Shown here in pieces: positions 44,334 through 53,770 of a stretch of 64,000 bases of DNA (position 1 is its first letter; each line of letters starts with the position of its first letter). Origin of the DNA: Candidatus Helarchaeota archaeon. Lineage in GTDB: Archaea > Asgardarchaeota > Lokiarchaeia > Helarchaeales > HEL-GB-A. A program made the translations under genes and the position numbers. Under the pieces are notes generated by a model. That model did no database searches, was not told the origin of the DNA, and saw only the letters and a program-made list of their open reading frames with translations. The stretch covers positions 23,079-87,078 of the forward strand of contig JABXJT010000013.1 of the NCBI GenBank assembly GCA_013375455.1, in the 5' to 3' direction.

Positions 44334-45623
44334 ATGAAAACAAAAATTTATATGGAAACCTTTGGTTGCAGCTTTAACCAAGCCTCGTCTGAAATAATGC
44401 AAGGGATTTTACTAGACAATAAATGCGACTTAGTAACTTCTATCATACATAGTGATTTCATCATAATAAATACCTGCATCGTTAAAACTAATACAGAAGC
44501 TCGAATTTTGAACAGAATTAAAGAATATACTGAAAAATTTCCGGAGAAGGGTTTATTAATAACAGGTTGCATGCCAGAAGTCTTATCAGATAAACTATTA
44601 CCATTAAATCCAAAAATCAGCATGCTGGGTCCTCATTTTACCACGGAAATATTAAACGCAATCCAGTCTATGATAAAAGGTGAGCAATTCATTCAAATAG
44701 GAAAACGTAAAGAACAAAAACTTTGCCTTCCACGGAATATTCAGCAGCCCACCATTGCAAAAGTCCAAATAGCTCAAGGGTGTTTGAATAATTGTGCCTA
44801 TTGCATCACGAAACATGCGATGGGCAGCTTACACTCTTATTCGAGTCGGAAAATAGTTGAGGAGATTAAACTCGATTTGAACAAGGGGTGTAAAGAAATA
44901 TGGCTAACCGCGCAAGACACTGGGTGTTACGGATCTGATTCTAAAAGTTCGCTTCCAGAACTCCTAAAAACCATCGTTCAAATACCTTCGGAATTTAGAA
45001 TTCGAATTGGAATGATGAATCCCAGGAGTTTTTTGGACATTCAGGAGAATATGACCGAAATTCTCCCCCATCTAAAGATTTATAATTTCTTACACATTCC
45101 CATTCAATCAGGAAATGGTGAAATTCTCAAGAAAATGAATCGTCAATATTCTATTTCAGAAATCCAAGATGTTTTAATTAAATTTAGAGAAATAATATCC
45201 GATCTCTCTCTATCTATGGACGTAATTGTTGGATTCCCATCAGAAACTAACGATCAATTTGAGGATACTATTTCGTTGATTGAGCAAATTAAGCCAGATA
45301 TCGTAAATATATCAAAATTTGGCGCAAGACCAAAGACTCTTGCAGCAAAGATGAAGCCAGTTCCGACTAAGATTGTTAAAAGCAGGTCAACTCGCCTATC
45401 TATAATTTGTAATGAAATTTCTAAGTCTCAAAATCTGAATTACATGAACAATTTTCCAATCCAACGAGTTTTGATTGTATCGATTGGGAAAAAAGGTGGA
45501 GTTATTGGTCGCACCTCTAACTATAAGCCAGTCATTCTTGAAGAAAAATGTGACTTGGGAAAATTTTATGATGTGAAGCTAGTTGAAGCTTCAAAAAATC
45601 ATCTAAAAGGGCTCCTCATATAG
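44334..45623 (+). CDS. tRNA t6A methylthiotransferase (CDKAL1/MtaB family)
   Basis: A 429-residue radical-SAM enzyme with the N-terminal UPF0004 domain (METFGCSFNQASSE), the 4Fe-4S cluster motif CLNNCAYCITKHAMG and a C-terminal TRAM domain. This is the archaeal/eukaryotic branch (e-MtaB/CDKAL1) that converts t6A37 to ms2t6A37 in tRNAs reading ANN codons. The three N-terminal cysteines (C11, C48, C79 region) and three SAM cysteines are in place. Confidence 0.9.
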   Translation: MKTKIYMETFGCSFNQASSEIMQGILLDNKCDLVTSIIHSDFIIINTCIVKTNTEARILNRIKEYTEKFPEKGLLITGCMPEVLSDKLLPLNPKISMLGPHFTTEILNAIQSMIKGEQFIQIGKRKEQKLCLPRNIQQPTIAKVQIAQGCLNNCAYCITKHAMGSLHSYSSRKIVEEIKLDLNKGCKEIWLTAQDTGCYGSDSKSSLPELLKTIVQIPSEFRIRIGMMNPRSFLDIQENMTEILPHLKIYNFLHIPIQSGNGEILKKMNRQYSISEIQDVLIKFREIISDLSLSMDVIVGFPSETNDQFEDTISLIEQIKPDIVNISKFGARPKTLAAKMKPVPTKIVKSRSTRLSIICNEISKSQNLNYMNNFPIQRVLIVSIGKKGGVIGRTSNYKPVILEEKCDLGKFYDVKLVEASKNHLKGLLI

Positions 45624-45654
45624 AACCCCTCCAATAACTTACTTTCTTTAATTT

Positions 45655-46302
45655 CTAAAGGTTTAATGCCTTGATCAAGTCATCAATGCCTTCTCCCGTT
45701 TTCGCACTTGTTAAAACAACAGCTGCCTTCGGATTCACTGATTTGCAATCTTCAACCAATTTGTTTGGATCGTTGTCAAGGACTTCTTTCAAGTCCAATT
45801 TATTGATGACTGCCACCGTGGCGATGTGGAAGGTGACTGGATGTTTTTTAATGATATAGGGACCATCAGTAAGCCCCACCACGACCACTCTATGCTCACA
45901 TCCAAGGGGGAACTCAAAGGGACAGATCAAATTTCCCACGTTTTCTATGAAACACAAATTAGTTTCAGGCGGCAATTTATCAACAAAGGGACGAATATAT
46001 TTGGCATCAAGATGGCACTCTCCTCCAGTGTTAATTTGGAGCGTCTGAACCCCTAATCGTTCAATATCGGTTGGGTCTCCCGCAATATCACCATTTATAA
46101 CTGCAATATGATATTTTTCTTTTATTTGTTCAATGATTCCCCCTATTAGACTCGTTTTTCCGGAACCAATGTTTCCTAGAACCTCTATGGCTCGAATGCC
46201 CTTATTTTTAAAAAAATCCCTATTTTCAACGGCTAATTCTTCATTGGCTTCAATCAAATCTTTCTCTACTGATACGATCTTTTCCCATTGATCCATTTTC
46301 AT
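45655..46302 (-). CDS. hypB: Hydrogenase nickel incorporation GTPase HypB
   Basis: A 215-residue HypB GTPase with Walker A GNIGSGKTS, the GDIAGDPTD segment, the metal-site motif GECHLDA and the guanine motif NKLDL. It inserts nickel into NiFe hydrogenase with HypA. No N-terminal His-rich stretch. Its partner hypA is not visible in this window. It is followed on the same strand by no related gene; the upstream gene on the same strand is translin. Confidence 0.93.
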   Translation of the reverse strand: MKMDQWEKIVSVEKDLIEANEELAVENRDFFKNKGIRAIEVLGNIGSGKTSLIGGIIEQIKEKYHIAVINGDIAGDPTDIERLGVQTLQINTGGECHLDAKYIRPFVDKLPPETNLCFIENVGNLICPFEFPLGCEHRVVVVGLTDGPYIIKKHPVTFHIATVAVINKLDLKEVLDNDPNKLVEDCKSVNPKAAVVLTSAKTGEGIDDLIKALNL

Positions 46303-46310
46303 CCCTACTC

Positions 46311-46961
46311 TTAACTCGAATCCCTTTTTTTCAATGTTTTTTGGAGTTGATTCATGCTATTTACGAGCTTATTTCCATGCTGAAAATAGGCCAGTTCATT
46401 TCTAGTTCTTTCAATAAGCCCTCGTGCTCTGTCTACCTTCCGGCGAATTCCCGGAATCAACCCCTCAGGATAATCTAGCGAACGTAATAGATTATATATT
46501 TCCTCCATTAAGGTCAAGCACCTTTCCGCTTCCTCATTATTTTCTTGTCTGACTGCATCTAAAGAATGCCGCCTCAGTTCCCCCACCACGTCTCCCAAAC
46601 CATGTAAATAAGCGTAATTAGATACATTAAGTGTTTCAGGATCTTGAACCTCTGTTCCTCCTTCAATAAGAGTTAAATAGACAGATGCCTCCACGAATTC
46701 TTGGTGCATATCGGTAACATAGCCCTTATAGTACAGTCTAGGACTAATTTTTTTAATGTTTTCTTCAACTTCTTCAATTAACTCTTTTGCTTCTTTTAAA
46801 TTTAATTTCGCTTTTTCAAGATCTCTTCTATGAGTCGCCTGAACTGCTCCTTGTGACAATCTAATAGATTTTCTACTTATTTTCAACGTTGCTTCTCGGA
46901 TTTCATCGTCTTTATCCAGTTTTTCTTTTATTTTTTCAAAAATATCTGCGAACATGATCAA
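46311..46961 (-). CDS. Translin family protein
   Basis: A 216-residue all-helical protein. Segments such as REATLKISRKSIRLSQGAVQ, MHQEFVEASVYL, YLHGLGDVVGELRRH and DYPEGLIPGIRRKVDRAR match translin. Eukaryotic translin with TRAX forms C3PO, an octameric RNase; archaeal homologues also bind or cleave RNA. It lies 8 bp upstream of hypB on the same strand. Confidence 0.88.
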   Translation of the reverse strand: MIMFADIFEKIKEKLDKDDEIREATLKISRKSIRLSQGAVQATHRRDLEKAKLNLKEAKELIEEVEENIKKISPRLYYKGYVTDMHQEFVEASVYLTLIEGGTEVQDPETLNVSNYAYLHGLGDVVGELRRHSLDAVRQENNEEAERCLTLMEEIYNLLRSLDYPEGLIPGIRRKVDRARGLIERTRNELAYFQHGNKLVNSMNQLQKTLKKRDSS

Positions 46962-46980
46962 GTCACCAATTAGTTCCCTC

Positions 46981-47988
46981 TCAATTTTTACTTACATTTA
47001 TCTTTTGCTTTAATCTCGATAATAGCACCACGCGACTTGGACGTGATACATCAAGTATATCATACCCCGTGTGGGCTGATAATTGTTTGGCAAAATCTTG
47101 AATCTGAGAAAATTCTGGCATGTGCTCAAAATTTAGGCGAGATCGGCTGTAACCAACATACATGTATGCTTTGGCCTCAACAAACGTGGGATTAGCCTTT
47201 TCAATTAATTTCGCATAACCTTCTGGCTGTAATAGATTTACTTGATTAATAAGGGTCAATCGCAGGACCGTGTTAGAATTGAAGCTATTCATCAATTCGA
47301 GACTTTCATTCAATTTTTCCCAATTATTTGGTTCTATTGGGCGTGCAACCCGCAAGTACGTGGATTTATCAGGGCCATACAAAGAAATGTAGAACATTGT
47401 TGGCTTGGAAAGGTTTTCAATAACTTTTGGGCGAGTCCCATTTGATACAAGAAAAGTACTCATTCTTCTTGCCTTAAATTCTTCGATGAGTTCGTTAATG
47501 TAAGGGTATAACGTTGGTTCCCCCGAAAGACTAATGGCCACTTGATTTGGCTCCATTGCTTCATTCCATTTATCCCAAGAAACCTTTGAATGACCCGTGG
47601 GTTTATAGCCGCTCAGAATGCGCTTCTGCGCTTCCAAACATCCATCCACGATGTCAGCAGGGGGATCAGGATCCTCCAGTTTCTCAAGCAATAATTCATC
47701 CCACTGAATATTGATGTCATCTGGTTCCACTCGCCAACAATGGAGACAATGGTTGGTACAAAACCCCATTGTTGGTGTCATTTGAAGACATCTATGGGAT
47801 TTTATGCCATAAAATTTCTGTTTATAACAAACCCCACTCCCGGTTAAGGCTTTTCGCGTCCAACGACATGCCTTAACTCCAGAATGCCTTCGAACTACTT
47901 GGTACTTCTGTTTCTTCAATTTTCCAAGAAATTCTTCTGGTAAAAGCGCCTTCATAATCTTCATATTTTTCACGGTAAAATTGTTCAC
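46981..47988 (-). CDS. tRNA 4-demethylwyosine synthase (Twy1)
   Basis: A 335-residue radical-SAM enzyme with the cluster motif CTNHCLHCWR near residue 95 and extra upstream cysteines (CRWTRKA, GVC, HRCLQM) that bind a second cluster. It makes the tricyclic wyosine base at G37 of tRNA-Phe from N1-methylguanosine and pyruvate. Start is GTG at 47988; ATG at 47964 is possible. It is a family restricted to archaea and eukaryotes. Confidence 0.93.
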   Translation of the reverse strand: MNNFTVKNMKIMKALLPEEFLGKLKKQKYQVVRRHSGVKACRWTRKALTGSGVCYKQKFYGIKSHRCLQMTPTMGFCTNHCLHCWRVEPDDINIQWDELLLEKLEDPDPPADIVDGCLEAQKRILSGYKPTGHSKVSWDKWNEAMEPNQVAISLSGEPTLYPYINELIEEFKARRMSTFLVSNGTRPKVIENLSKPTMFYISLYGPDKSTYLRVARPIEPNNWEKLNESLELMNSFNSNTVLRLTLINQVNLLQPEGYAKLIEKANPTFVEAKAYMYVGYSRSRLNFEHMPEFSQIQDFAKQLSAHTGYDILDVSRPSRVVLLSRLKQKINVSKN

Positions 47989-48048
47989 GGTGAAATTAAA
48001 TCTTTCATTGTCTATGGTGAAATCAAATTATCAAAAGAAGGCGCGTGA

Positions 48049-48363
48049 TTGGTGAAATTAAACACAAATAAACCTCATTCATCTCGTTTTTTGGGACTTG
48101 GATTTACCTTCATGGTTTCAGGGATTACGGGAATGTTGCTGATATTTTTCTTAATGAGAGCACCCGAATTAATAATATTTATTTTGTTATTTTATCCATT
48201 TCTTTCGTTATTTATGATGAGTTTCATCTTAATTCTTGGTGGGTTTCATAAAATAGAAGTATCTAAAAGAAACATATCCATAGGATTAATTGTAATCATA
48301 GGTGGGGCTCTAACCACCATAGTACTCGATTTATTAGTTTCATTTTTAGTAACAATATTATAA
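48049..48363 (+). CDS. Small three-helix membrane protein
   Basis: About 104 residues with three hydrophobic segments (around residues 16-37, 43-63, 78-103). The region GATTGGTGAAATTAAA includes a possible GGTGA Shine-Dalgarno, so the start could be TTG 48049 or GTG 48052, or even later. No family recognised. It precedes the CE15-like esterase gene by 24 bp, so the two may be co-transcribed. Confidence 0.55.
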   Translation: MVKLNTNKPHSSRFLGLGFTFMVSGITGMLLIFFLMRAPELIIFILLFYPFLSLFMMSFILILGGFHKIEVSKRNISIGLIVIIGGALTTIVLDLLVSFLVTIL

Positions 48364-48387
48364 ATTTTACAAAAAGGGTTAAAACTA

Positions 48388-49626
48388 ATGAAATTTCGTA
48401 GAACTTGGAAAACAATCTTCTTAATGCTCATTTGCATGACTTTTTTGGGAATTGGGACCTATGCTTTGTATTTTCTATACCGAATCGACAAACCTCTAAT
48501 AATCAAAGCATTTCAAGATCCCTTCATGTTTAACAATGGAACACGCGTGCAAACGGAAGCTGATTGGCAAGCACGTAGAATTGAGATAAAAGAGACATTA
48601 TTAGATCTTGAATATGGTCATATGCCTTCCGGTCACCCCGATAATATTACGGTTCAAGTGATACAATCCAAATTATTGGGTGGGGGACACATCCTCAATA
48701 CAACGAAAATTATAATGACTCCAAACAGTTCTCAACCAAGTCTTACGATTAATTTTACCTTGTGGGTATATATCCCTAATGGCACGGGCCCATTTCCCAC
48801 CATAGTAAAAGTTGGTCAGGAGGGAATAGGATCACAAGAAGAGATGAGCGCAGTTATGTTAGAACGCGGTTACATCTATGCATGTTATGATCATACTGAA
48901 TTAGATCCCGATACAGAAGGATATGATGTTCAAGGTCCTTGTCAAGAGGCATATCCAAGTTATGATTGGGGAAGTCTCGCAGTATGGGCTTGGGGCGCAA
49001 TGCGAGTGGCAGATTATTTATTAAACGAATCATGGGTGGATGCGCCTGATGGCATTCCGAATGTGGATTCTAACATTTTAATAATTACGGGACATTCTAG
49101 AAGAGGGAAAACAGCGCTATTAGCAGGAGCATTAGACGAACGCTTTACCATGGTAGCCCCTAATGGAAGCGGATGTGGAGGTGCCGGAAGTTTTCTTGTT
49201 CAAGGTTTTTTTTCTGAGACTATTGCCTCTATAACTTCTACGCACCGCTATAAATCATGGTTTCAAAAAGATTTTGGGAATAATTACGGCGGGAAGGAAC
49301 ACAATTTGCCCTTCGATCAGCATTTCTTACGAGCATTAGTGGCTCCTCGTATAACACTCTCTACAGAGGCTACAGAGGACTTCTGGTCAAATCCAATAGG
49401 AACTCAAGCAATCTATGAGGCAACCCTGCCCGTTTACGAATTTTTAAACGCTACACTGAATAATTCGATTCATTATAGATCAGGGGGACATGCTTTCACA
49501 GAGCAAGATTTTGAAGTCCTATTAAATCTCTCAGATAAATTACTTTTAGGTAAAAACATCTCAGGGAATTTTCATATGACCCCGTATGATATTGACTTTC
49601 CTATCGAATATACTGCTCCAACTTGA
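48388..49626 (+). CDS. Secreted glucuronoyl esterase-like (CE15-type) alpha/beta hydrolase
   Basis: A 412-residue protein with an N-terminal membrane anchor (residues 9-31). The nucleophile elbow is GHSRRGK, matching the CE15 GCSRxGK motif, followed by APNGSGCGGAGS. The catalytic His candidate lies in SGGHAFTEQD near the C-terminus. CE15 enzymes cleave ester bonds between glucuronate and lignin or other polymers; an acetyl ester role is also possible. It suggests extracellular carbohydrate use. A 43-bp piece of its 3' end is repeated downstream at 49722-49763. Confidence 0.75.
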   Translation: MKFRRTWKTIFLMLICMTFLGIGTYALYFLYRIDKPLIIKAFQDPFMFNNGTRVQTEADWQARRIEIKETLLDLEYGHMPSGHPDNITVQVIQSKLLGGGHILNTTKIIMTPNSSQPSLTINFTLWVYIPNGTGPFPTIVKVGQEGIGSQEEMSAVMLERGYIYACYDHTELDPDTEGYDVQGPCQEAYPSYDWGSLAVWAWGAMRVADYLLNESWVDAPDGIPNVDSNILIITGHSRRGKTALLAGALDERFTMVAPNGSGCGGAGSFLVQGFFSETIASITSTHRYKSWFQKDFGNNYGGKEHNLPFDQHFLRALVAPRITLSTEATEDFWSNPIGTQAIYEATLPVYEFLNATLNNSIHYRSGGHAFTEQDFEVLLNLSDKLLLGKNISGNFHMTPYDIDFPIEYTAPT

Positions 49627-50180
49627 TTGAAAAACACTTTTCAAGAGAATAAAAATTCAAAATTTGCAAATATTTCCTCTATCTTTACATTTTAAGAATT
49701 TTATTAAACCCATTTAATGAGAGACAAATTACTTCTAGGTAAAAACCTCTCAGGGAATTTCATAGGGTGTCATATAGAAATTCCGATCTATCAAGTCGAT
49801 AAAAGTGGATAAATTCCAATAATTTCATCACCTTGACTTGCCTCTCGGATGATGGTGTCCTTGCATTTACGAAACGCTCTCTCCATCATCGTCATCTGAT
49901 GCCTTTCAGCGGGATCGGGTCTCGCTACATCTTGAGAGTCGATACTTTTCAAAATGTACCCTCATTTACAAATCACGATACAGTACGCCACCATCCATTA
50001 TAAATCTGCCCAACCAAAATGCGCAAATCGCTCTTTTGCGCAAAACGTGCTAGAAAAAGTAGAAATTATTTTGGCTATTTTTATTGAAATATATTTACTT
50101 TTATTTACTTTAGGTAGCTGTTTTCGATCCCAATTGATATATTAGACGTATGAGAACTATCTATTTAGAAACAATGCCTA
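49627..50180. pseudogene. Decayed duplicate gene end and transposon remnant
   Basis: This 550-bp gap without an intact gene holds two pieces of debris. At 49722-49763 is a copy of 49533-49575, the 3' end of the esterase gene (LLLGKN-LSGNF), with three mismatches and one deletion. At about 49800-50050 lies a transposon end: the hairpin TGCGCAAA (50020-50027) with TTTGCGCA (50035-50042), plus a minus-strand frame of about 55 codons upstream of a stop, possibly a TnpB N-terminal remnant. The hairpin and flanks resemble the 41.85 kb IS end. Confidence 0.6.
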
Positions 50181-50216
50181 CTATTGATAATAGAAATAAA
50201 CATTTTTGTGTATTCA

Positions 50217-51515
50217 ATGAAGTCTAATGGGAAGATAGCGTTAATCGCCTGCTTAACACAGAAAAATTGGTATAGTTTTGCACCGTTGCTTGCTACATTG
50301 GAAATAGAGAACCTAAATCAGAAGTATGATACCTTCATCCTGAAAAAAAGAACAAATTCTGAAATTTCGCGAATAATGAATCATTTTGAAACGGTTATTT
50401 TTGCCTACTCATTCTACACGCATGACACACCAGGTATTGCAGCAGAAATTAATAGAATTACAGAAAATTTTCCCCATAAAAAAATAATTCTTATAGCTGG
50501 AGGACCACACGCTTCTGGAAATCCCCATCAAACACTTCGATTGGGATTTGATTTAGTCGTAAAAGGTGAAGGCGAGATCGCCTTTCCCATTCTGCTAGAC
50601 CACATTTGGAGAAATGAGCCCTACTCGGAAATAGAAGGGATTTGTTATAAATCGCAGAATGAGATCTACTTATCAGATCAATCCCATCTCATTAATTTGG
50701 AGAAATATCCTACATTTTCAAGTAGATTTAACTTGTATCCCCCTATTGAAATAACACGAGGCTGCCCTTTTGGATGTAAATATTGTGAAGTTTCGTATCT
50801 TTTTGGACGGACGATGCGACATAGAAGCATTGCCACTATCGTAAAAATTGTTAAAGAATATCAGAAAATTTTTTCGGGAAAACGGAGTACGGACATCCGG
50901 TTCATCTCTCCGAACTCGCTCGCATACGGTTCCAACGATGGAATAACTCCAAATCCTGCAAAAATTAATCAGCTGCTGAAGACAATTCATGAGCTAGGTA
51001 AAGATAATTTAAGGATTTTTTTCTCCACATTCCCCTCTGAAACTCGCCCCGAATTCATCACCCCTTCTATCTTAGAAAAAATCACTCCATTTATCTCAAA
51101 TGAATATATTGCTTTTGGAGGCCAATCGGGTTCTGACCGGATCCTTAAACAAATTGGTCGGGATCACACTGTAGAAAACATACGGAATGCTGCAACAACC
51201 ATTCTAGATGCAAATCTAATTCCCTTGATAGATTTTCTCCTGGGTTTACCCGGTGAAGAGGTTACTGACCAATATCAAACTTTGGATCTTATAAAAGAAC
51301 TAATTAGACAAAAGGCTAAAATACGAATTCACTATTTCATGCCGCTTGCCGGCACTCCGTTCGAAAAGGCATCTCCGGCCCCCTTAGAACCAACAATCTT
51401 ATCTGAGCTAGGGCGACTTGCTAAAAAGGGGCACGTAGAAGGAAACCTAGATACTCAGATTCGAAATTCAAAACGAATTCAGAAATTTTTGGAATCCCAA
51501 AATAAAATTAATTAA
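50217..51515 (+). CDS. B12-binding radical-SAM protein (MJ_1487-type family)
   Basis: About 432 residues from ATG 50217; the longer frame from 50184 lacks conservation signs. The N-terminal part is a cobalamin-binding-like Rossmann region (IILIAGGPHASGNP), followed by the radical-SAM cluster motif GCPFGCKYCEV and GGQSGSDRILKQIGR. It resembles archaeal TIGR04013-type B12/radical-SAM proteins of unknown substrate. It is convergent with the proteasome gene, overlapping by eight bases. Confidence 0.82.
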   Translation: MKSNGKIALIACLTQKNWYSFAPLLATLEIENLNQKYDTFILKKRTNSEISRIMNHFETVIFAYSFYTHDTPGIAAEINRITENFPHKKIILIAGGPHASGNPHQTLRLGFDLVVKGEGEIAFPILLDHIWRNEPYSEIEGICYKSQNEIYLSDQSHLINLEKYPTFSSRFNLYPPIEITRGCPFGCKYCEVSYLFGRTMRHRSIATIVKIVKEYQKIFSGKRSTDIRFISPNSLAYGSNDGITPNPAKINQLLKTIHELGKDNLRIFFSTFPSETRPEFITPSILEKITPFISNEYIAFGGQSGSDRILKQIGRDHTVENIRNAATTILDANLIPLIDFLLGLPGEEVTDQYQTLDLIKELIRQKAKIRIHYFMPLAGTPFEKASPAPLEPTILSELGRLAKKGHVEGNLDTQIRNSKRIQKFLESQNKIN

Positions 51516-52110
51516 TAGAAGTAGTTAATTCCTCTACTTTCGCTTTTTGAATCGCCAGAATGTCAATTCCTTCACCTGAAGAGGGGTCACGTTGAGCTGC
51601 CGACTTAATTGCTCGAATGGCCAAATCTTTTCCTTGTTCAATTGTCATTCCCGATTTATATTCATTTTCCAAAACTCCAACGGCAATCTCAGATCCACTT
51701 CCAATGGCTGCGAAATCATCTTCAATAATACTTCCGACTGCATCCAACGCAAAAACTTGTGGTCCCTTGTCATCAATCCCGGCCATTAACGTATTCGTAA
51801 ACAAGGGAAATAATCTCATTGAATACAAAATAGACGCGGTTCGTTTTGCTGCGGCATTTACTGAGATCCCCTTCTTTTGTTCCAATGCATATAGTTTTAC
51901 ATACACCCCTATAGTGTCCTTTAATACCTGAAAATCAGATACTAAGCCGGCAAATGCAATTCCGATATTATCTGCAATTTTAAACACCTTTTTCACGGAT
52001 TTACTTTGAATTCCTCTTCCAAACGTGAGCCGTTTTTCAGAAGCAAGAACCACACCATCTGCACAGCGAATTCCAATCGTTGTCGCACCCGGGAGATAAA
52101 AATTTTCCAT
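51508..52110 (-). CDS. psmB: Proteasome beta subunit with Ala at the Thr1 position
   Basis: A 200-residue beta subunit. Aligning GATTIGIR with the archaeal pattern G-T-T-T-(V/I)-G-I places Ala9 at the catalytic Thr1 site, with Thr at 10 and 11. The other active-site positions, Glu17 (ASEKR) and Lys33 (VKKVF), are present. Crenarchaeal beta-1 subunits begin in a similar Ala-Thr way and are thought to be non-catalytic or inefficiently processed. So this may be the structural partner of a second, active beta subunit encoded elsewhere. Confidence 0.85.
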   Translation of the reverse strand: MENFYLPGATTIGIRCADGVVLASEKRLTFGRGIQSKSVKKVFKIADNIGIAFAGLVSDFQVLKDTIGVYVKLYALEQKKGISVNAAAKRTASILYSMRLFPLFTNTLMAGIDDKGPQVFALDAVGSIIEDDFAAIGSGSEIAVGVLENEYKSGMTIEQGKDLAIRAIKSAAQRDPSSGEGIDILAIQKAKVEELTTSIN

Positions 52111-52513
52111 TCAATTCAACCCTTTAATCTTCCAAATAGTTTTGATAAATAACAGATTAACACCTTTTAAAATTCTTTTTAATTTTTGGGATATACATGA
52201 TTCTGCAGTGAATTCTCAATTTCAGGAGAAACCCAAATAGTTAAGATATTTGTATTTTCTTAATTAGTAAGTCCTAGATTTGCATTAGCCAACTATCTTC
52301 TACTAGAAAATTATCGATTGTATCGAATTAGAGGCGTCTTCTAAAAATTTTTTCTCCACACTGTCAAAATATTATGGCAGTATTTTCCGACATCAATATA
52401 TTCTCTGTTTCGGTCAATAAATGTCCAAACCTTTAAATGTCTTTATAAACTTAGCTTAGTAAGAAGAACGTATTGGGTTTAATTTCAAAACTGAAGGAAA
52501 AAAAGGGTTTTAA
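52111..52513. promoter_or_regulatory. Divergent promoter region between psmB and PAN
   Basis: A 403-bp gap between the divergent proteasome beta and PAN genes. A TATA-like TTTATAAA lies at 52442-52449, about 65 bp before the PAN start. It should also contain the psmB promoter. No further gene is visible. Confidence 0.5.
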
Positions 52514-53737
52514 ATGCCTGATGACACGAAGTCAGTGAAAAAATGGTATAAGGAAGGAGATGACAGTTATCTTATCTCCTATACCAAGCATCTAGAACGA
52601 AAGATCCGCAGTTTGGAAGCTGAGAAGCAATTAATCGAAAGCGAGAAGATTCGTTTAGATCGAGAAGTGCGGAGCATCAAAAGCGAGCTCGATCGTATGC
52701 GACAACCGCCTCTCGTAACTGCTGACGTTGTTGACGTTCTCGAAGATGGCCGCATCATAGTAAAAAGCACTACAGGGCCTCAGTTTGTAGTCAAATCCTC
52801 AAATAAAATCCCAAAAGACAAGCTTTTATCAGGCGCACGCGTTGGCCTTAATCAGCGAACATTTTCTATTGTTGAGATCCTTCCTGGGTCCATTGATCCA
52901 TTTGTTCAAGGGATGGAAATTGAGGAAAGCCCTCCAGTTACTTATCAGGATATAGGAGGTTTAGATCAACAAATACAAGAACTCCAAGAAGCGGTTGAAT
53001 TTCCTTTATTGTACCCTCACCTCTATGAAAAGATCGGAATTGAACCTCCTAAAGGTGTATTGCTTTCCGGTCCTCCAGGGACTGGCAAGACACTTCTCGC
53101 ACGTGCTGTAGCGCATGAAACTAAAGCAACTTTCATTCGAGTAATAGGATCCGAGTTAGTACAGAAATTCATTGGTGAAGGTGCTCGCTTAGTCCGTGAA
53201 ATTTTCTCGATGGCTAATGAAAAATCACCGAGTATTGTTTTCATTGATGAACTGGATGCGGTTGGTTCAAGGCGTTTAGAAGTTGCTACCTCGGGTGACA
53301 GAGAAGTACAACGGACTTTAATGCAATTACTTAGTCTTTTAGACGGATTTGATAATCGTGGCAATGTCAGAATTGTAGCTGCCACGAATAGAGTCGATAT
53401 TTTAGACCCTGCCCTCTTAAGACCTGGAAGGTTTGATAGAATCATTAAATTTCCCATCCCAGAAAGAGGCTCACGACTTCAAATATTTAAAATTCATTTA
53501 AGAGGCGTTTCTGCAAAAGACGTTGATACAGAAAACGATGATGATGAGACCCTTCTTTATTTATTAAATTCTACTGATGAGGCAACAGGCGCAGATATCA
53601 AAGCTATTGTCATAGAAGCAGGGATGTTCGCAATTCGTGATGAAAGACACTCTGTCACCACGGAAGATTTCAAAAAGGCCATCAAAAAAGTCATGGAAAA
53701 TAAACAAAAGAAGCCCTATGATGACCATTATGGCTAA
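52514..53737 (+). CDS. Proteasome-activating nucleotidase (PAN)
   Basis: A 407-residue AAA+ ATPase with an N-terminal coiled coil (residues 28-65), an OB domain, Walker A GPPGTGKT, Walker B IVFIDELD and the arginine-finger segment RPGRFDR. The end is HYG, giving the Tyr-penultimate form of the HbYX docking motif that opens the 20S gate, although the preceding residue is His. It unfolds proteins for the proteasome; the adjacent psmB supports this. Confidence 0.92.
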   Translation: MPDDTKSVKKWYKEGDDSYLISYTKHLERKIRSLEAEKQLIESEKIRLDREVRSIKSELDRMRQPPLVTADVVDVLEDGRIIVKSTTGPQFVVKSSNKIPKDKLLSGARVGLNQRTFSIVEILPGSIDPFVQGMEIEESPPVTYQDIGGLDQQIQELQEAVEFPLLYPHLYEKIGIEPPKGVLLSGPPGTGKTLLARAVAHETKATFIRVIGSELVQKFIGEGARLVREIFSMANEKSPSIVFIDELDAVGSRRLEVATSGDREVQRTLMQLLSLLDGFDNRGNVRIVAATNRVDILDPALLRPGRFDRIIKFPIPERGSRLQIFKIHLRGVSAKDVDTENDDDETLLYLLNSTDEATGADIKAIVIEAGMFAIRDERHSVTTEDFKKAIKKVMENKQKKPYDDHYG

Positions 53738-53770
53738 AACTTTATCTATTTTTCCTCTTCTTTTATAAAA

